Source of the DNA: Sphingomonas chungangi
GTDB lineage: Bacteria; Pseudomonadota; Alphaproteobacteria; Sphingomonadales; Sphingomonadaceae
DNA length: 64,000 nucleotides
Reading direction: 5' to 3'
NCBI RefSeq assembly: GCF_013778325.1
Contig: NZ_JACEIB010000001.1
Location: forward strand, 1 to 64,000
A program made the position numbers and the translations under genes. This document shows, one piece after another, positions 7,922-16,453 of the stretch. How positions within the stretch are numbered: the stretch's first letter is position 1; each line of letters begins with the position of its first letter. The notes under the pieces are model-generated. The model was not told the DNA's origin. It did no database searches and was given only the letters and a program-made list of their open reading frames with translations.

Positions 7922-9286
7922 TCAGACCAGCGCAGGCACGCGCGCGTCGCGCGGGGCCGGCGGAACATGGTTGCGCACCGCGACGAACCCGGCGGCATTA
8001 ACTAGCATCAGGAAACATAGCGCGCCGAAGAAGCCGAGGCTGCCCGCGCCGATCAGCGCGGCGCCAATCAGCGCGCTGAGCAGCGCGCCGACCCGGCCGG
8101 CCGCGCCCATCACGCCCATGCCTCGTGCCCTGACCGCCGTCGGGAAGGCGTGCGTGCCGACCGAGAACATCGCAGATTGCGCAGCGCTGCCGAAAAGGCC
8201 GAGCCCGCACAATCCGATCAGCAGCGGCTCGAGATTATGCGCATCCGCGATCGGCAGCGTGGCGAGGAAAGCGCACAGGCCCGCGCCGACCAGCGCCATC
8301 ACGATCAGCGGCGCGCGCGAGCCGCAGCGCAGCACCACGGCGGCGGCGGCGATCGCGCCGACCGTGCCGCCGAGATTGAAGGCGGTGAGGCCGAGGCTCG
8401 CCGAGCCGAGCTCGAAGCCCGCGCTCGCCAGCATCGTCGGCGCCCAGTTGAACATCAGGTAGATCAGGAACATGCCCGATAGCATCGCCGCCGAGAGCGC
8501 GAGCGTGTCGCGGATCAGATCGGCCGAGAAGAGCGTCGCCATCGGCACCTTGGTCGGCGCCGGCTGCGTCCGGACAGCGCGAGGATCGAAATCAGGGGCC
8601 GGGTGGCCGATCCGGCGCAGCATCGCTTCGAGTTCGGCGCGACGGTCGGGCAGTTCGGCGAGGTAGCGGGGCGACTCCGGCAATGCGGCCAGCATGAGCA
8701 GCACGAAGCCGAGCGTGGCGCCGCCGCCGCAATAGAAGAGCGCACGCCAGCCCAACGCCGGCAGGATCAGCGTGGCGATACCGCCCCCCAGCAAACCGCC
8801 GAGCGACACGCACACCACGCCGAAGGTCACCGCGAGGCTCCGCCAGCGCTTGGGCGTGAACTCCGCGATCATCGCCGCCGCTGTGCCCGGTACTCCGCCG
8901 AGCCCGATTCCGGCGACGGTCTTGAACATGGCGATCTGCGCAACCGATGCCGCATGGCCGCTGGCGAGCGTCGCCACCCCGAACACGAACACGCCGATCA
9001 GCAGCGCCCAGCGCCGGCCATAGCGATCACCGATCCAGCCCGACAGCAGCGTGCCGACGCCCATGCCGACGAAGCCGAGCGCGAACACATTACCGAGCGC
9101 GGATTTGGCGATGCCCCATTCCTTGAGCAGCGCCGGCGCCGCAAGGCCAAGCATTTGGTTGTCGAGCCCGTCGAGGATCACGGTGGCAGCGATCATCAGC
9201 AGCGCGGCCGCCTGGTATCGGGAGAGAGGTAGCTCGTCGAGCAAGCCGACCTCCTGATCAGATACCGAAGCCACCGCCAATTCCAT
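7922..9286 (-). CDS. MFS transporter, aromatic-acid/H+ symporter (AAHS)-like
   Basis: The protein has about 12 membrane segments, beginning with QAAALLMIAATVILDGLDNQML. It carries the MFS loop motif SGWIGDRYGRRWAL between helices 2 and 3 and the N-terminal Asp-rich helix 1 typical of AAHS carriers. The open frame extends 64 codons further, overlapping the reductase gene. I chose ATG 9286, next to GAGAGGAG, because the hydrophobic core starts soon after; ATG 9406 is an alternative. Its place inside the oxygenase/dehydrogenase operon suggests it imports the growth substrate or a related acid. Confidence 0.85.
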   Translation of the reverse strand: MELAVASVSDQEVGLLDELPLSRYQAAALLMIAATVILDGLDNQMLGLAAPALLKEWGIAKSALGNVFALGFVGMGVGTLLSGWIGDRYGRRWALLIGVFVFGVATLASGHAASVAQIAMFKTVAGIGLGGVPGTAAAMIAEFTPKRWRSLAVTFGVVCVSLGGLLGGGIATLILPALGWRALFYCGGGATLGFVLLMLAALPESPRYLAELPDRRAELEAMLRRIGHPAPDFDPRAVRTQPAPTKVPMATLFSADLIRDTLALSAAMLSGMFLIYLMFNWAPTMLASAGFELGSASLGLTAFNLGGTVGAIAAAAVVLRCGSRAPLIVMALVGAGLCAFLATLPIADAHNLEPLLIGLCGLGLFGSAAQSAMFSVGTHAFPTAVRARGMGVMGAAGRVGALLSALIGAALIGAGSLGFFGALCFLMLVNAAGFVAVRNHVPPAPRDARVPALV

Positions 9287-9432
9287 TCTCCTCTCGGGCC
9301 ATCGACTCCCGGCGGTGCCCTCTTCGCGGGGCTTCGTCGTCACTGCATATCGCCCGATCATCGGCTCGAACGGTGCCGGCGCGGCATTCGGACTTGTCGA
9401 CCCCATAAGAAAACCGCCACGTCCGATCCGGC

Positions 9433-10365
9433 CTACAGATCCAGCGTCAGGCTCGGCGTGCGCGAACCCGAGCAGCACACCATGATTGCGGTATTGGATT
9501 CCTTTTCCTCTTCGGTGAGGAAATGGTCACGGTGGTCGGGCACGCCGTCGAGCACGCCGACGCGGCAGGTGCCGCACACGCCCTCGGCGCACGCGAAGCC
9601 GACGTCGATGCCGGCGCCGAGCAGCGCGTCGAGCATCGTCTCGCCTTCCTCGACCGCGATGGTCTGGCCGCTCCTGGCGAGTTCGAGCGTGTAGCCGCCG
9701 CCGGTCGCCAGCTCGGTATCTGCGGAGAAGTACTCGATATGGGCGTGCCCCTTTGGGCGATCGGCGCACAAGGCGACGAAGGCGTCGAGCATACCCGAAG
9801 GCCCGCAGCAATAGAGGTGCGCGTCGGCGGGTGCGGCATCGACGATGCCTTCGAGGTCGAGGCGTTGACCGCCCTCGATGCCGTCATAGGCGATGGTTAC
9901 GTCGCCGAGCCCTTCGATCCGGCCGACATAGGCGGCGCGCTCGGGTGTCGCGGCGACATAATGCAGCGACCAGCTGCGGCCGAGCGCGTTCAGCCGCGCG
10001 ATCATCGGTAGCATCGGCGTGACTCCGATGCCACCGGCGATCAGCACCGTATGCTCGGCGCTCTCCTCCAGCGGAAAATTGTTCTTGGGCTCGGAAATCT
10101 CGAGGATGTCGCCGGCGCGCCACGTCTCGTGGATGTGGCGCGATCCACCGCGTCCGTCGATCGCGTGGTGGACAGCGATCTCGTAATAGTCTCGGACCGA
10201 GGGATCGTTGACGAGCGAATAGCTGCGGCTCAGCCCTGGCGCGAGTTGCAGGTCGATATGGGCGCCGGGCGTGAAGGCCGGCAGCGTTTCGCCGCTCAGG
10301 GGCTCGAGGATGTAGCTGTTGATGCCTTCCGCCTCCCAGCGGATCGTGCGAAGTCGTGCGCGCAT
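9433..10365 (-). CDS. Oxygenase reductase, FMN/NADH/2Fe-2S (VanB/phthalate dioxygenase reductase type)
   Basis: In order the 310 residues show a flavin-binding barrel (RSYSLVNDP at 47-55), an NAD-binding domain (AGGIGVTPMLPM at 110-121, CCGPSGML at 186-193) and a C-terminal plant-type ferredoxin. Its cluster ligands are Cys259, Cys264, Cys267 and Cys297. This order defines the class IA reductases that feed electrons from NADH to Rieske oxygenases. It follows the Rieske oxygenase gene in the same operon. It is the only oxygenase reductase in the window, so it may also serve the second Rieske enzyme and possibly the P450. Confidence 0.93.
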   Translation of the reverse strand: MRARLRTIRWEAEGINSYILEPLSGETLPAFTPGAHIDLQLAPGLSRSYSLVNDPSVRDYYEIAVHHAIDGRGGSRHIHETWRAGDILEISEPKNNFPLEESAEHTVLIAGGIGVTPMLPMIARLNALGRSWSLHYVAATPERAAYVGRIEGLGDVTIAYDGIEGGQRLDLEGIVDAAPADAHLYCCGPSGMLDAFVALCADRPKGHAHIEYFSADTELATGGGYTLELARSGQTIAVEEGETMLDALLGAGIDVGFACAEGVCGTCRVGVLDGVPDHRDHFLTEEEKESNTAIMVCCSGSRTPSLTLDL

Positions 10366-10516
10366 TCAATCTCTCTCCCAGGTCATTCGCGCGCTTGTCG
10401 GCGTCGCCGACCCCGCGATGGATCGGCGGGGCGACGCGGCAGCTCGTTATGTCTCTCGTCAAGCCTCGGAATGGCAGGGCATGGCGGGCAGGGATCGGCC
10501 GCCATGCCCCACGTCG

Positions 10517-11833
10517 CTACTCGGCCGCCTCGACCTCGCGGGCCGGCCAGCGCACCGCCTTGCCGAGCGCCGCCTGATAGGCATCGGCGAGCTTGGCCCC
10601 TGGTTCGTGCAGGAACGAGCCCGCCCGCGCGCGATAGAAGACCGACGGATCCTGCACGCCCGGCGGCACCGTGCCCTTGGTTGCGAAGGCGCGCGCTGCG
10701 ATCAGTGCGCGGCGGCGGACTCGGGCTATCATCTGGTCGGTCGGCGCGAGATTCTCGAAATTGTGATCGGTGATCGGACCCATGCTCTCGGTCACCGCTT
10801 GGTCCTGCATCGTGATGTTGGCGATGCCGGTGAACTGGGTGCCGTTACGCTGCGAGTCGCGATCGATGCCCCAATCGTTCTTCTCGCCGTCGGGCGACCG
10901 CCAGCGGCCAAACCAGTCGGTCGTCGTCGGCGCATATTCGAGCGGCGCGAACAGCGGCGTGCCGTCCTTGAGGGTCGAGGTATAGGCCGGGTTGCCGGCA
11001 TCGACGCCGCAGGTGATGTCGAACAGCATCGAATGCTCGTCGTCCATCGGGACCCAGGCGCGCGCGATGGCGCGGGTGACGAAGCGGTTGTTGGGCGTCT
11101 GCGTCCAGAACGGAAACATGTAGTGCGCGACGCGCCACGAAGTTTGGCCGTCGTCGTTCGGGCGGTAGCCGCCGTACATCACGCCCCAGTCGGACTGCGC
11201 GACCTCGTATTCGGGGGCGCGGTTGAGCACGGTCGGGCGCATCGGATGGTCTTCTGTGAGGTCGTCAGGCTGGAGCGAGCCAACGTGCAGGAAGCCGACA
11301 TGGCTGGTGTCGATGTCGCCCTCGAGTGCCTGGAGCCAGTTGCAGTCGCGCTGGAGGCACCAGATCTCCGCCTCCGAGTGCATCGTCGCCTCAATTTCGG
11401 GAAGCGGCGGCGGAGCGTCCTGGCTCTCGCCCATATAGATCCAGATCAGGCCATTCGCCTCGTATGTCTTATAGGCCTTGGCATGAACCTTGTCCTTGAA
11501 GTCCTGGTGCGAGGGGACGCTCGGCATGTCGAGGCACTTGCCGTCTACGTCGAACTTCCAGCCGTGGTAGACGCAGCGGATGCCGCCTTCCTCGTTGCGC
11601 CCCATGAAGAGCGAGGCGCAGCGGTGCGGGCAGCGATGATCCATGATCCCTACGCGGCCCGAACTATCGCGAAAGGCGACCAGCTTCTCGCACAGGATCT
11701 TGAGCCGGACGGGGTCGCCATCGGCTTTAACCTCGGAGGACAGGCACGCCGGCAGCCAATACTGCCGCATGAACTGCCCCATCACCGTTCCCGGGCCGAC
11801 GCGGGTGAGGTCGGCACTGTCATTGGGCTGCAT
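10517..11833 (-). CDS. Rieske non-haem iron oxygenase, alpha subunit (phthalate/phenoxybenzoate dioxygenase or LigX-like)
   Basis: The 438-residue protein carries a Rieske cluster (Cys68, His70, Cys87, His90 in CPH and CVYH motifs) and a mononuclear iron site formed by His178 and His183 in DTSHVGFLH. Asp175 can bridge the two centres. The start is moved 23 codons downstream to the ATG of MQPNDSADL, which has GGAAAGAGA upstream. No small beta subunit is encoded nearby, as expected for this alpha-only group, which includes aryl-ether dioxygenases and O-demethylases. It is first in the operon with its reductase. Substrate unknown. Confidence 0.92.
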   Translation of the reverse strand: MQPNDSADLTRVGPGTVMGQFMRQYWLPACLSSEVKADGDPVRLKILCEKLVAFRDSSGRVGIMDHRCPHRCASLFMGRNEEGGIRCVYHGWKFDVDGKCLDMPSVPSHQDFKDKVHAKAYKTYEANGLIWIYMGESQDAPPPLPEIEATMHSEAEIWCLQRDCNWLQALEGDIDTSHVGFLHVGSLQPDDLTEDHPMRPTVLNRAPEYEVAQSDWGVMYGGYRPNDDGQTSWRVAHYMFPFWTQTPNNRFVTRAIARAWVPMDDEHSMLFDITCGVDAGNPAYTSTLKDGTPLFAPLEYAPTTTDWFGRWRSPDGEKNDWGIDRDSQRNGTQFTGIANITMQDQAVTESMGPITDHNFENLAPTDQMIARVRRRALIAARAFATKGTVPPGVQDPSVFYRARAGSFLHEPGAKLADAYQAALGKAVRWPAREVEAAE

Positions 11834-11949
11834 CTCAGGTCTCTTTCCGCTTTTTGTTGTGTGCCGGGCGCGAGGTGGTCCATCGCGATACCGCATAGGC
11901 AATAATTGACGTGCGAATGCGCCGCTAGGGCCTCGGCCCCGAAAACCCT

Positions 11950-11967
11950 ATAGAAAAGCGGTTCTAT
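11950..11967. promoter_or_regulatory. Inverted repeat in a divergent promoter region
   Basis: ATAGAA at 11950-11955 and TTCTAT at 11962-11967 form a perfect six-base inverted repeat around AAGCGG. It lies between the minus-strand Rieske operon (start 11833) and the plus-strand SDR gene (start 12071), so a protein bound here could control both. No regulator is assigned. Confidence 0.35.
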
Positions 11968-12070
11968 CTATTCGAAAACCGGGAGAGTGGGTTGCTTGTG
12001 CGGCCGGAATGCTTTCTTCCCGTCGCATCGGCCCCGCGCGAAGCGGCTGGCAGCCAGGAGTAGGAACGAC

Positions 12071-12850
12071 ATGGATCGGGAATTCGCGCTGCCCGCGAAT
12101 GGGAGCTTCTCTTTTGTCGGGCGAACTGCCCTCGTGACCGGCGCGGCGCGTGGCGTTGGCGAGGCCGTCGCGCGCGAAATCCATTTGGGTGGTGGTCGTG
12201 TAGCGGTCAGCGACGTCGACCCGAAGGCCGCCGAAGCCGTCGCGCGCGATCTCGATCCCTCGGGCGAAACCGCCTTCGCCCTTTCTCTCGACGTGCGGGA
12301 GAAGTCGGATTTCGAGGCTGCGCTTGTGGCCCTCGTCGGCAAATGGGGCGGTGTCGACATCGTCGTCAACAACGCCGGGTACGCCAAGCGCACGCCCACG
12401 CAGGACATCTCTCCGGAGGAGTTCGACCAGATCGTCGCGATCAACATGCGAAGCGTTTTCCTGAGCTGCCAGCTTTTCTCCGAGCATATGAAGGCACGGG
12501 GCTATGGCCGCATCGTCAACATCACCTCGCTCGCCGGGCAGAATGGCGGGACGGTGGCCTCGCCGCATTATGCCGCGTCGAAGGCGGGCGCGATCATGCT
12601 GAGCAAGTATTTCGCGCGCTATCTCGCAGGCTCGGGCGTCACCGTGAACGCTGTGTCTCCGGGCCCGATCGCCACGGCCAAGGGGCGGTTGTCTCCCGAG
12701 CAGATCGCGCGTGTTGAGAGCGAGGTGCCGATCGGGCGTTTCATGGAAGTCTCCGAGATCGCCGCGGCGACCGCGCTTCTGGCTTCCGATCGTGGCGGCT
12801 TTTTCGTTGGCGCGACGCTCGACATGAATGGCGGTCTATACCTGCGATAA
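12071..12850 (+). CDS. Short-chain dehydrogenase/reductase (classical SDR)
   Basis: The 259-residue protein has the cofactor motif TGAARGVG (23-30), NNAG (100-103) and the catalytic Ser153, Tyr167 and Lys171 in the right order. Asp48 at the end of the second strand suggests NAD rather than NADP. The start was moved to the ATG preceded by AGGAGTAGGAACGAC; the upstream extension has no family similarity. It is followed by a Rieske oxygenase gene in the same direction. A role in oxidising a secondary alcohol or a dihydrodiol made by the oxygenases fits the context but is not shown. Confidence 0.92.
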   Translation: MDREFALPANGSFSFVGRTALVTGAARGVGEAVAREIHLGGGRVAVSDVDPKAAEAVARDLDPSGETAFALSLDVREKSDFEAALVALVGKWGGVDIVVNNAGYAKRTPTQDISPEEFDQIVAINMRSVFLSCQLFSEHMKARGYGRIVNITSLAGQNGGTVASPHYAASKAGAIMLSKYFARYLAGSGVTVNAVSPGPIATAKGRLSPEQIARVESEVPIGRFMEVSEIAAATALLASDRGGFFVGATLDMNGGLYLR

Positions 12851-13000
12851 GGGCAAGCGATCACTTATCTACGTTCTTTATCCGATTTTCGAATGGCGTT
12901 GCGAGATTGTAATTTCGCGGGAATTGGGGTCGGGCGTACCGTGGGATCAAGCAGTCGGGCCTTGAGTTCGAGAATAGCAGGACGGTTTTCGGAGAGCAGC

Positions 13001-14047
13001 ATGTTCATTCGCAATACTTGGTACGTCGCCGCCTTCGCCGACGAGATCGCGCCCGGCAAGCAAGTCGGCCGTAAATATCTCGGCGAGTCGGTAGTCTTGT
13101 TCCGCACCGAGTCCGGAGAGATCGCTGCGCTGGAAGATCGCTGCAGCCACCGCGCGATGCCGCTCAGCGCCGGCCATGTCGAAGGCGAGATCATCCGCTG
13201 CTGCTATCACGGCGTCGAGTTCGACAAGCGCGGCGCCTGCACCCGCATCCCGAACCAGGGGCGTATCCCGGCGGCGGCAAACGTCCGCTCCTATCCGGTG
13301 GTCGAGAAGGATCACCTTATCTGGATCTGGATGGGCGAAGCCGAAGCCGCCGACCCGACGACGATCATCGATACGCCCGAGCATGACGATCCACGCTGGA
13401 CGTGGAAGGAGTTCAACTTCTCGGTGAAGTCGAACTGGCAGCTGATCATCGACAACATCATGGACCTGACCCACGTGCCATACATCCATGCGCGCACGAT
13501 CGGCGGCAATCCCGAACAGCATTACAACGCGGACACCAAAGTCGATTTCGATGGTCGTAAGGTCACGCTGATCCGCCACATGCCGAACTCGGTGCCGCCC
13601 CGATCCTATATCGACGCCGGCGGCTTCAAAGGGCGTGTGGATCGCTGGCAGGAGGTGCGCTTCGAACCTGCGCGCGGCATGACCCTGCGCGTCAACGCCG
13701 GCGGCTGCGACGCCGGGACCGGTGCTTATGAAGGTAAGCGCGACCACGGTTTCATGCTTGCCAACAACCACTTCGTGACACCCGAAACCGAGACCACGAG
13801 CCACTATCTTTGGACGATCTGCACGACCGCGCCGAAGGAAACGGGCGTGCCCGACGTGCTCTTCTCGCAATTCTACGATACGATCACTGAGGATGAGGTG
13901 ACGCTCGAGGCGCAGCAGGCGCGGATCGACGAGGCGCCCGATCGCAAGTTCGTTGGCATCGCGAGCGACGGCGCGGTCAATCAGGCGCGCCGCCTGCTCG
14001 AGGGCCTCCACGACGCCGAGGTCGGCGGGCGCGAGGTTGCGGCCTGA
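13001..14047 (+). CDS. Rieske oxygenase of the vanillate O-demethylase (VanA) type
   Basis: The 348 residues include the Rieske ligands Cys48, His50, Cys67, His70 and the iron site DLTHVPYIH with His158, His163 and Asp155. Length, the N-terminal MFIRNTWYVAAFADEI and domain order match VanA-like monooxygenases that demethylate methoxyarenes. The start is the ATG after GGAGAGC. The first Rieske histidine pair reads CSH where CPH is common. No VanB-type partner is adjacent; the reductase at 9433-10365 could serve it. It shares an operon with the SDR. Confidence 0.9.
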   Translation: MFIRNTWYVAAFADEIAPGKQVGRKYLGESVVLFRTESGEIAALEDRCSHRAMPLSAGHVEGEIIRCCYHGVEFDKRGACTRIPNQGRIPAAANVRSYPVVEKDHLIWIWMGEAEAADPTTIIDTPEHDDPRWTWKEFNFSVKSNWQLIIDNIMDLTHVPYIHARTIGGNPEQHYNADTKVDFDGRKVTLIRHMPNSVPPRSYIDAGGFKGRVDRWQEVRFEPARGMTLRVNAGGCDAGTGAYEGKRDHGFMLANNHFVTPETETTSHYLWTICTTAPKETGVPDVLFSQFYDTITEDEVTLEAQQARIDEAPDRKFVGIASDGAVNQARRLLEGLHDAEVGGREVAA

Positions 14048-14124
14048 TCGAGCGGGCGCGGCGTTCGCGCCCGATGCCGCATGCTCTCTTGCCGCCCCGA
14101 TGATGCCGTGCTGTTAGCTGCGCG

Positions 14125-14895
14125 GTGAAGATGCGCGAGCTAGAGGCACGGACAGGAGTCCATCGGGAGACCATCCGCGTCTATCTCCGCTATGGTCTCA
14201 TCCCGCAGCCGGTGCGTCCCCGTCGCAACGTCGCCGACTATGGCGAGGAGCATGTCGAGGCGGTGATTGCGGTACGCCGGCTCCAGCAGGACAGCCGCTA
14301 CACGCTCCCGCAAATCCAGGCGATGATGAGCGGCGCGAGCGACCGGCGGACCGGTGCCAACGCTTTCTCACATCTCGAAACGCTCGTCGCCGCCCGTGTC
14401 GGGATCGACGGGCATCTGGTCCCGATCGCATCGCTGGTCTCGAGATATCCCGAGGCGCGCCGGGATGCGCGCTCGCTCGCGGCTGTGGGCATTGTGCGGA
14501 TCGTGCTGGCTGAGGACGGCCCGGCGCTCAGCCTCACCGATGCCGAGCTCGTGTCGATCTGGGGTGACATGCGCGCGCTCGGCTTCGACGAAGCGCTCGA
14601 ATTCCGGCCGGAGATGCTCGACTTCTATGTCGAGGCCGCGGAGTTCGTGGCGGGGTGGGAAGCGCGAACGTTTCTCGATCGCACCGAAGGCTGGATCGTG
14701 GAGGATGCGGCGGCGGTGATGGTGCAGCATTCGTTGCCGTTGATGCTCAATTTCTTCGGCTTGCTGCGGATGAAGGCATTCATGCGCAACATTGCGACCG
14801 ATGGACGGAAACGACATGCCAGCGCATCCCCCGACGCGCTTTCTACGTCTCCTCCAGGTAAGGCCCGGCTTACGAGAGGACGGACGCGAGGCTGA
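14125..14895 (+). CDS. MerR-family transcriptional regulator
   Basis: The 256-residue protein starts with a MerR winged helix (MRELEARTGVHRETIRVYLRYGLIP, then a wing with RNVADYGEEHVEAV) and continues into a helical C-terminal domain with no recognisable cysteine metal site. It is therefore more likely a sensor of an organic ligand than of metal. The GTG at 14125 and the ATG at 14131 are both possible starts; neither has a clear Shine-Dalgarno. It sits between the SDR/Rieske genes and the P450/aldehyde dehydrogenase genes, and the inverted repeat at 14983-15001 is a candidate target. Confidence 0.85.
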   Translation: MKMRELEARTGVHRETIRVYLRYGLIPQPVRPRRNVADYGEEHVEAVIAVRRLQQDSRYTLPQIQAMMSGASDRRTGANAFSHLETLVAARVGIDGHLVPIASLVSRYPEARRDARSLAAVGIVRIVLAEDGPALSLTDAELVSIWGDMRALGFDEALEFRPEMLDFYVEAAEFVAGWEARTFLDRTEGWIVEDAAAVMVQHSLPLMLNFFGLLRMKAFMRNIATDGRKRHASASPDALSTSPPGKARLTRGRTRG

Positions 14896-14961
14896 TACTG
14901 ACTGTGGTGAGCGCTATTCCGGTTATTGAATAATGCTTCGGCTCGCTTGCCAATTTCCACT

Positions 14962-15001
14962 TTGACAGAACACTCGGCAAAGTGCGTATTTGATATACGC
15001 A
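14962..15001 (+). promoter_or_regulatory. P450 promoter with overlapping palindromic operator
   Basis: TTGACA at 14962-14967 is a perfect -35. The -10 region 17 to 18 bp later reads CGTATT/GTATTT. TGCGTAT at 14983-14989 and ATACGCA at 14995-15001 form a perfect seven-base inverted repeat with a five-base centre, placed over the -10 and start site. A protein bound here would control the P450 gene starting at 15050. The adjacent MerR-like regulator is the nearest candidate, although classical MerR sites lie between -35 and -10. Confidence 0.5.
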
Positions 15002-15049
15002 TATAGGGGCGGTGATTGTCTCCAGCTCCAGCGAGCGGAGAGGCTATTA

Positions 15050-16351
15050 ATGGACGTTCAAGCCAGTGCGCAGTCCCGTCCGCGCGTGCCGGACGATATC
15101 GCGCGTATTGTGATCTCCCCGAAGTCGTATGCGAATGACGACGTGATCTACCCGGCCTTCAAATGGCTGCGCGAGAACATGCCTCTCGGTGTTGCCGAGG
15201 TGGAGGGATACGATCCGATCTGGCTCGTCACCAAGCATGCCGACATCAGAATGATCGAGCGTAACAGCAAGCTGTTCCACAATGCAGACTTCAACGCGAT
15301 CCTGACGGAGCGCGCCGGCGACGAATTCACCCGCTCGATCAACAATGGGTCTCTCAAGGTCATTTCGTCGCTGACCTATATGGACCCGCCCGAACATGGC
15401 GCGTTCCGGACCATCACCTCGAACTGGTTCCTGCCCGGCCGCATCTCGAAGCTCAAGGAACAGATCCGGGCGCTTGCCCGTCAGTCGGTCGAGCATCTGC
15501 TGAGCTTCGATGGCGAGTGCGATTTCGTGAAGGATTTCGCACTGCACTACCCGCTGCGTGTCATCATGACGCTGTTCGGGGTGCCGCCTGAGGACGAACC
15601 GATGATGCTCAAGCTCACGCAGGAGTTTTTTGGGGTCCACGACCCCGAAGAGCAACGGCCTGAAATGGTCGCCGATCCGGTTGCGGCAGCGAAGATGTGG
15701 TATGCATCGCTCCAGGATTTCTACGCGTATTTTGATAAGCTCAGCGAGGATCGTCGTCGCGAGCCCAAGGATGATCTGCTCTCGCTCATCGCCAACTCGA
15801 CGGTGAACGGTCAGCCGATCCCGCGCGATGAGGCGAACGGCTATTATGTTGCGATCGCCACCGCGGGCCATGACACGACCTCGTCGTCGACGGCCGGCGG
15901 GATGCACGGCCTGATCGGCGATCCCGAGCAGTTCGCGCTGGCGAAATCCGATCCGACGGCAATCAGCGGCCTCGTCGACGAGGCGATCCGCTGGACCTCC
16001 CCGGTCAAGCATTTCATGCGCAACTCTACCGAGGCTACCGAGGTACGCGGTCAGGCGATCGGCGCGATGGAGCGCCTGATGATGTGCTATCCGTCCGGCA
16101 ACCGGGACGAGGAGGTGTTCGAGGATCCGAACCGCTTCGACATCCGCCGGTCGCCCAATCTGCACGTTGCGTTCGGCTTTGGTCCGCACATGTGTCTCGG
16201 CCAGCATCTCGCGAAGCTCGAAATGAGCGTGCTTTTCGAGGAGTTGCTCCCCCGTCTGAAGTCGGTCGAACTCGCGGGCGATCCGCGGTTCGTCGAGACC
16301 AACTTCGTCGGCGGCTACAAGAGCCTTCCGATCCGTTTCGAGAAGGCGTGA
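15050..16351 (+). CDS. Cytochrome P450 monooxygenase
   Basis: The soluble 433-residue P450 shows the oxygen-binding I-helix AGHDTTSSS (272-280), the ExxR pair Glu311/Arg314 and the haem loop FGFGPHMCLGQHLA with Cys382 as iron ligand. There is no membrane anchor, as in bacterial class I P450s that need a ferredoxin and reductase. None is encoded beside it. The start is the ATG after GGAGAGGC; the longer frame would begin inside the operator. The aldehyde dehydrogenase follows in the same direction. Terpenoid, fatty-acid or aromatic hydroxylation are all possible. Confidence 0.93.
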   Translation: MDVQASAQSRPRVPDDIARIVISPKSYANDDVIYPAFKWLRENMPLGVAEVEGYDPIWLVTKHADIRMIERNSKLFHNADFNAILTERAGDEFTRSINNGSLKVISSLTYMDPPEHGAFRTITSNWFLPGRISKLKEQIRALARQSVEHLLSFDGECDFVKDFALHYPLRVIMTLFGVPPEDEPMMLKLTQEFFGVHDPEEQRPEMVADPVAAAKMWYASLQDFYAYFDKLSEDRRREPKDDLLSLIANSTVNGQPIPRDEANGYYVAIATAGHDTTSSSTAGGMHGLIGDPEQFALAKSDPTAISGLVDEAIRWTSPVKHFMRNSTEATEVRGQAIGAMERLMMCYPSGNRDEEVFEDPNRFDIRRSPNLHVAFGFGPHMCLGQHLAKLEMSVLFEELLPRLKSVELAGDPRFVETNFVGGYKSLPIRFEKA

Positions 16352-16453
16352 GCACGCCTCGTCGCGTGCATCGAGTTCTCGGCGGACTGGCTATTCCCCC
16401 CTGCGGAGGAGTTTCCCCGGAGCCCCTCTGCATCCTTTTCGAGGTGGTGTGAC

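Noticed and set aside
10319-11905. 528-codon plus-strand open frame opposite the Rieske oxygenase and reductase
   Set aside because: It is Arg/His/Ala-rich with no domain, and lies antisense to well supported genes. Long antisense frames are normal in sequence this GC-rich.
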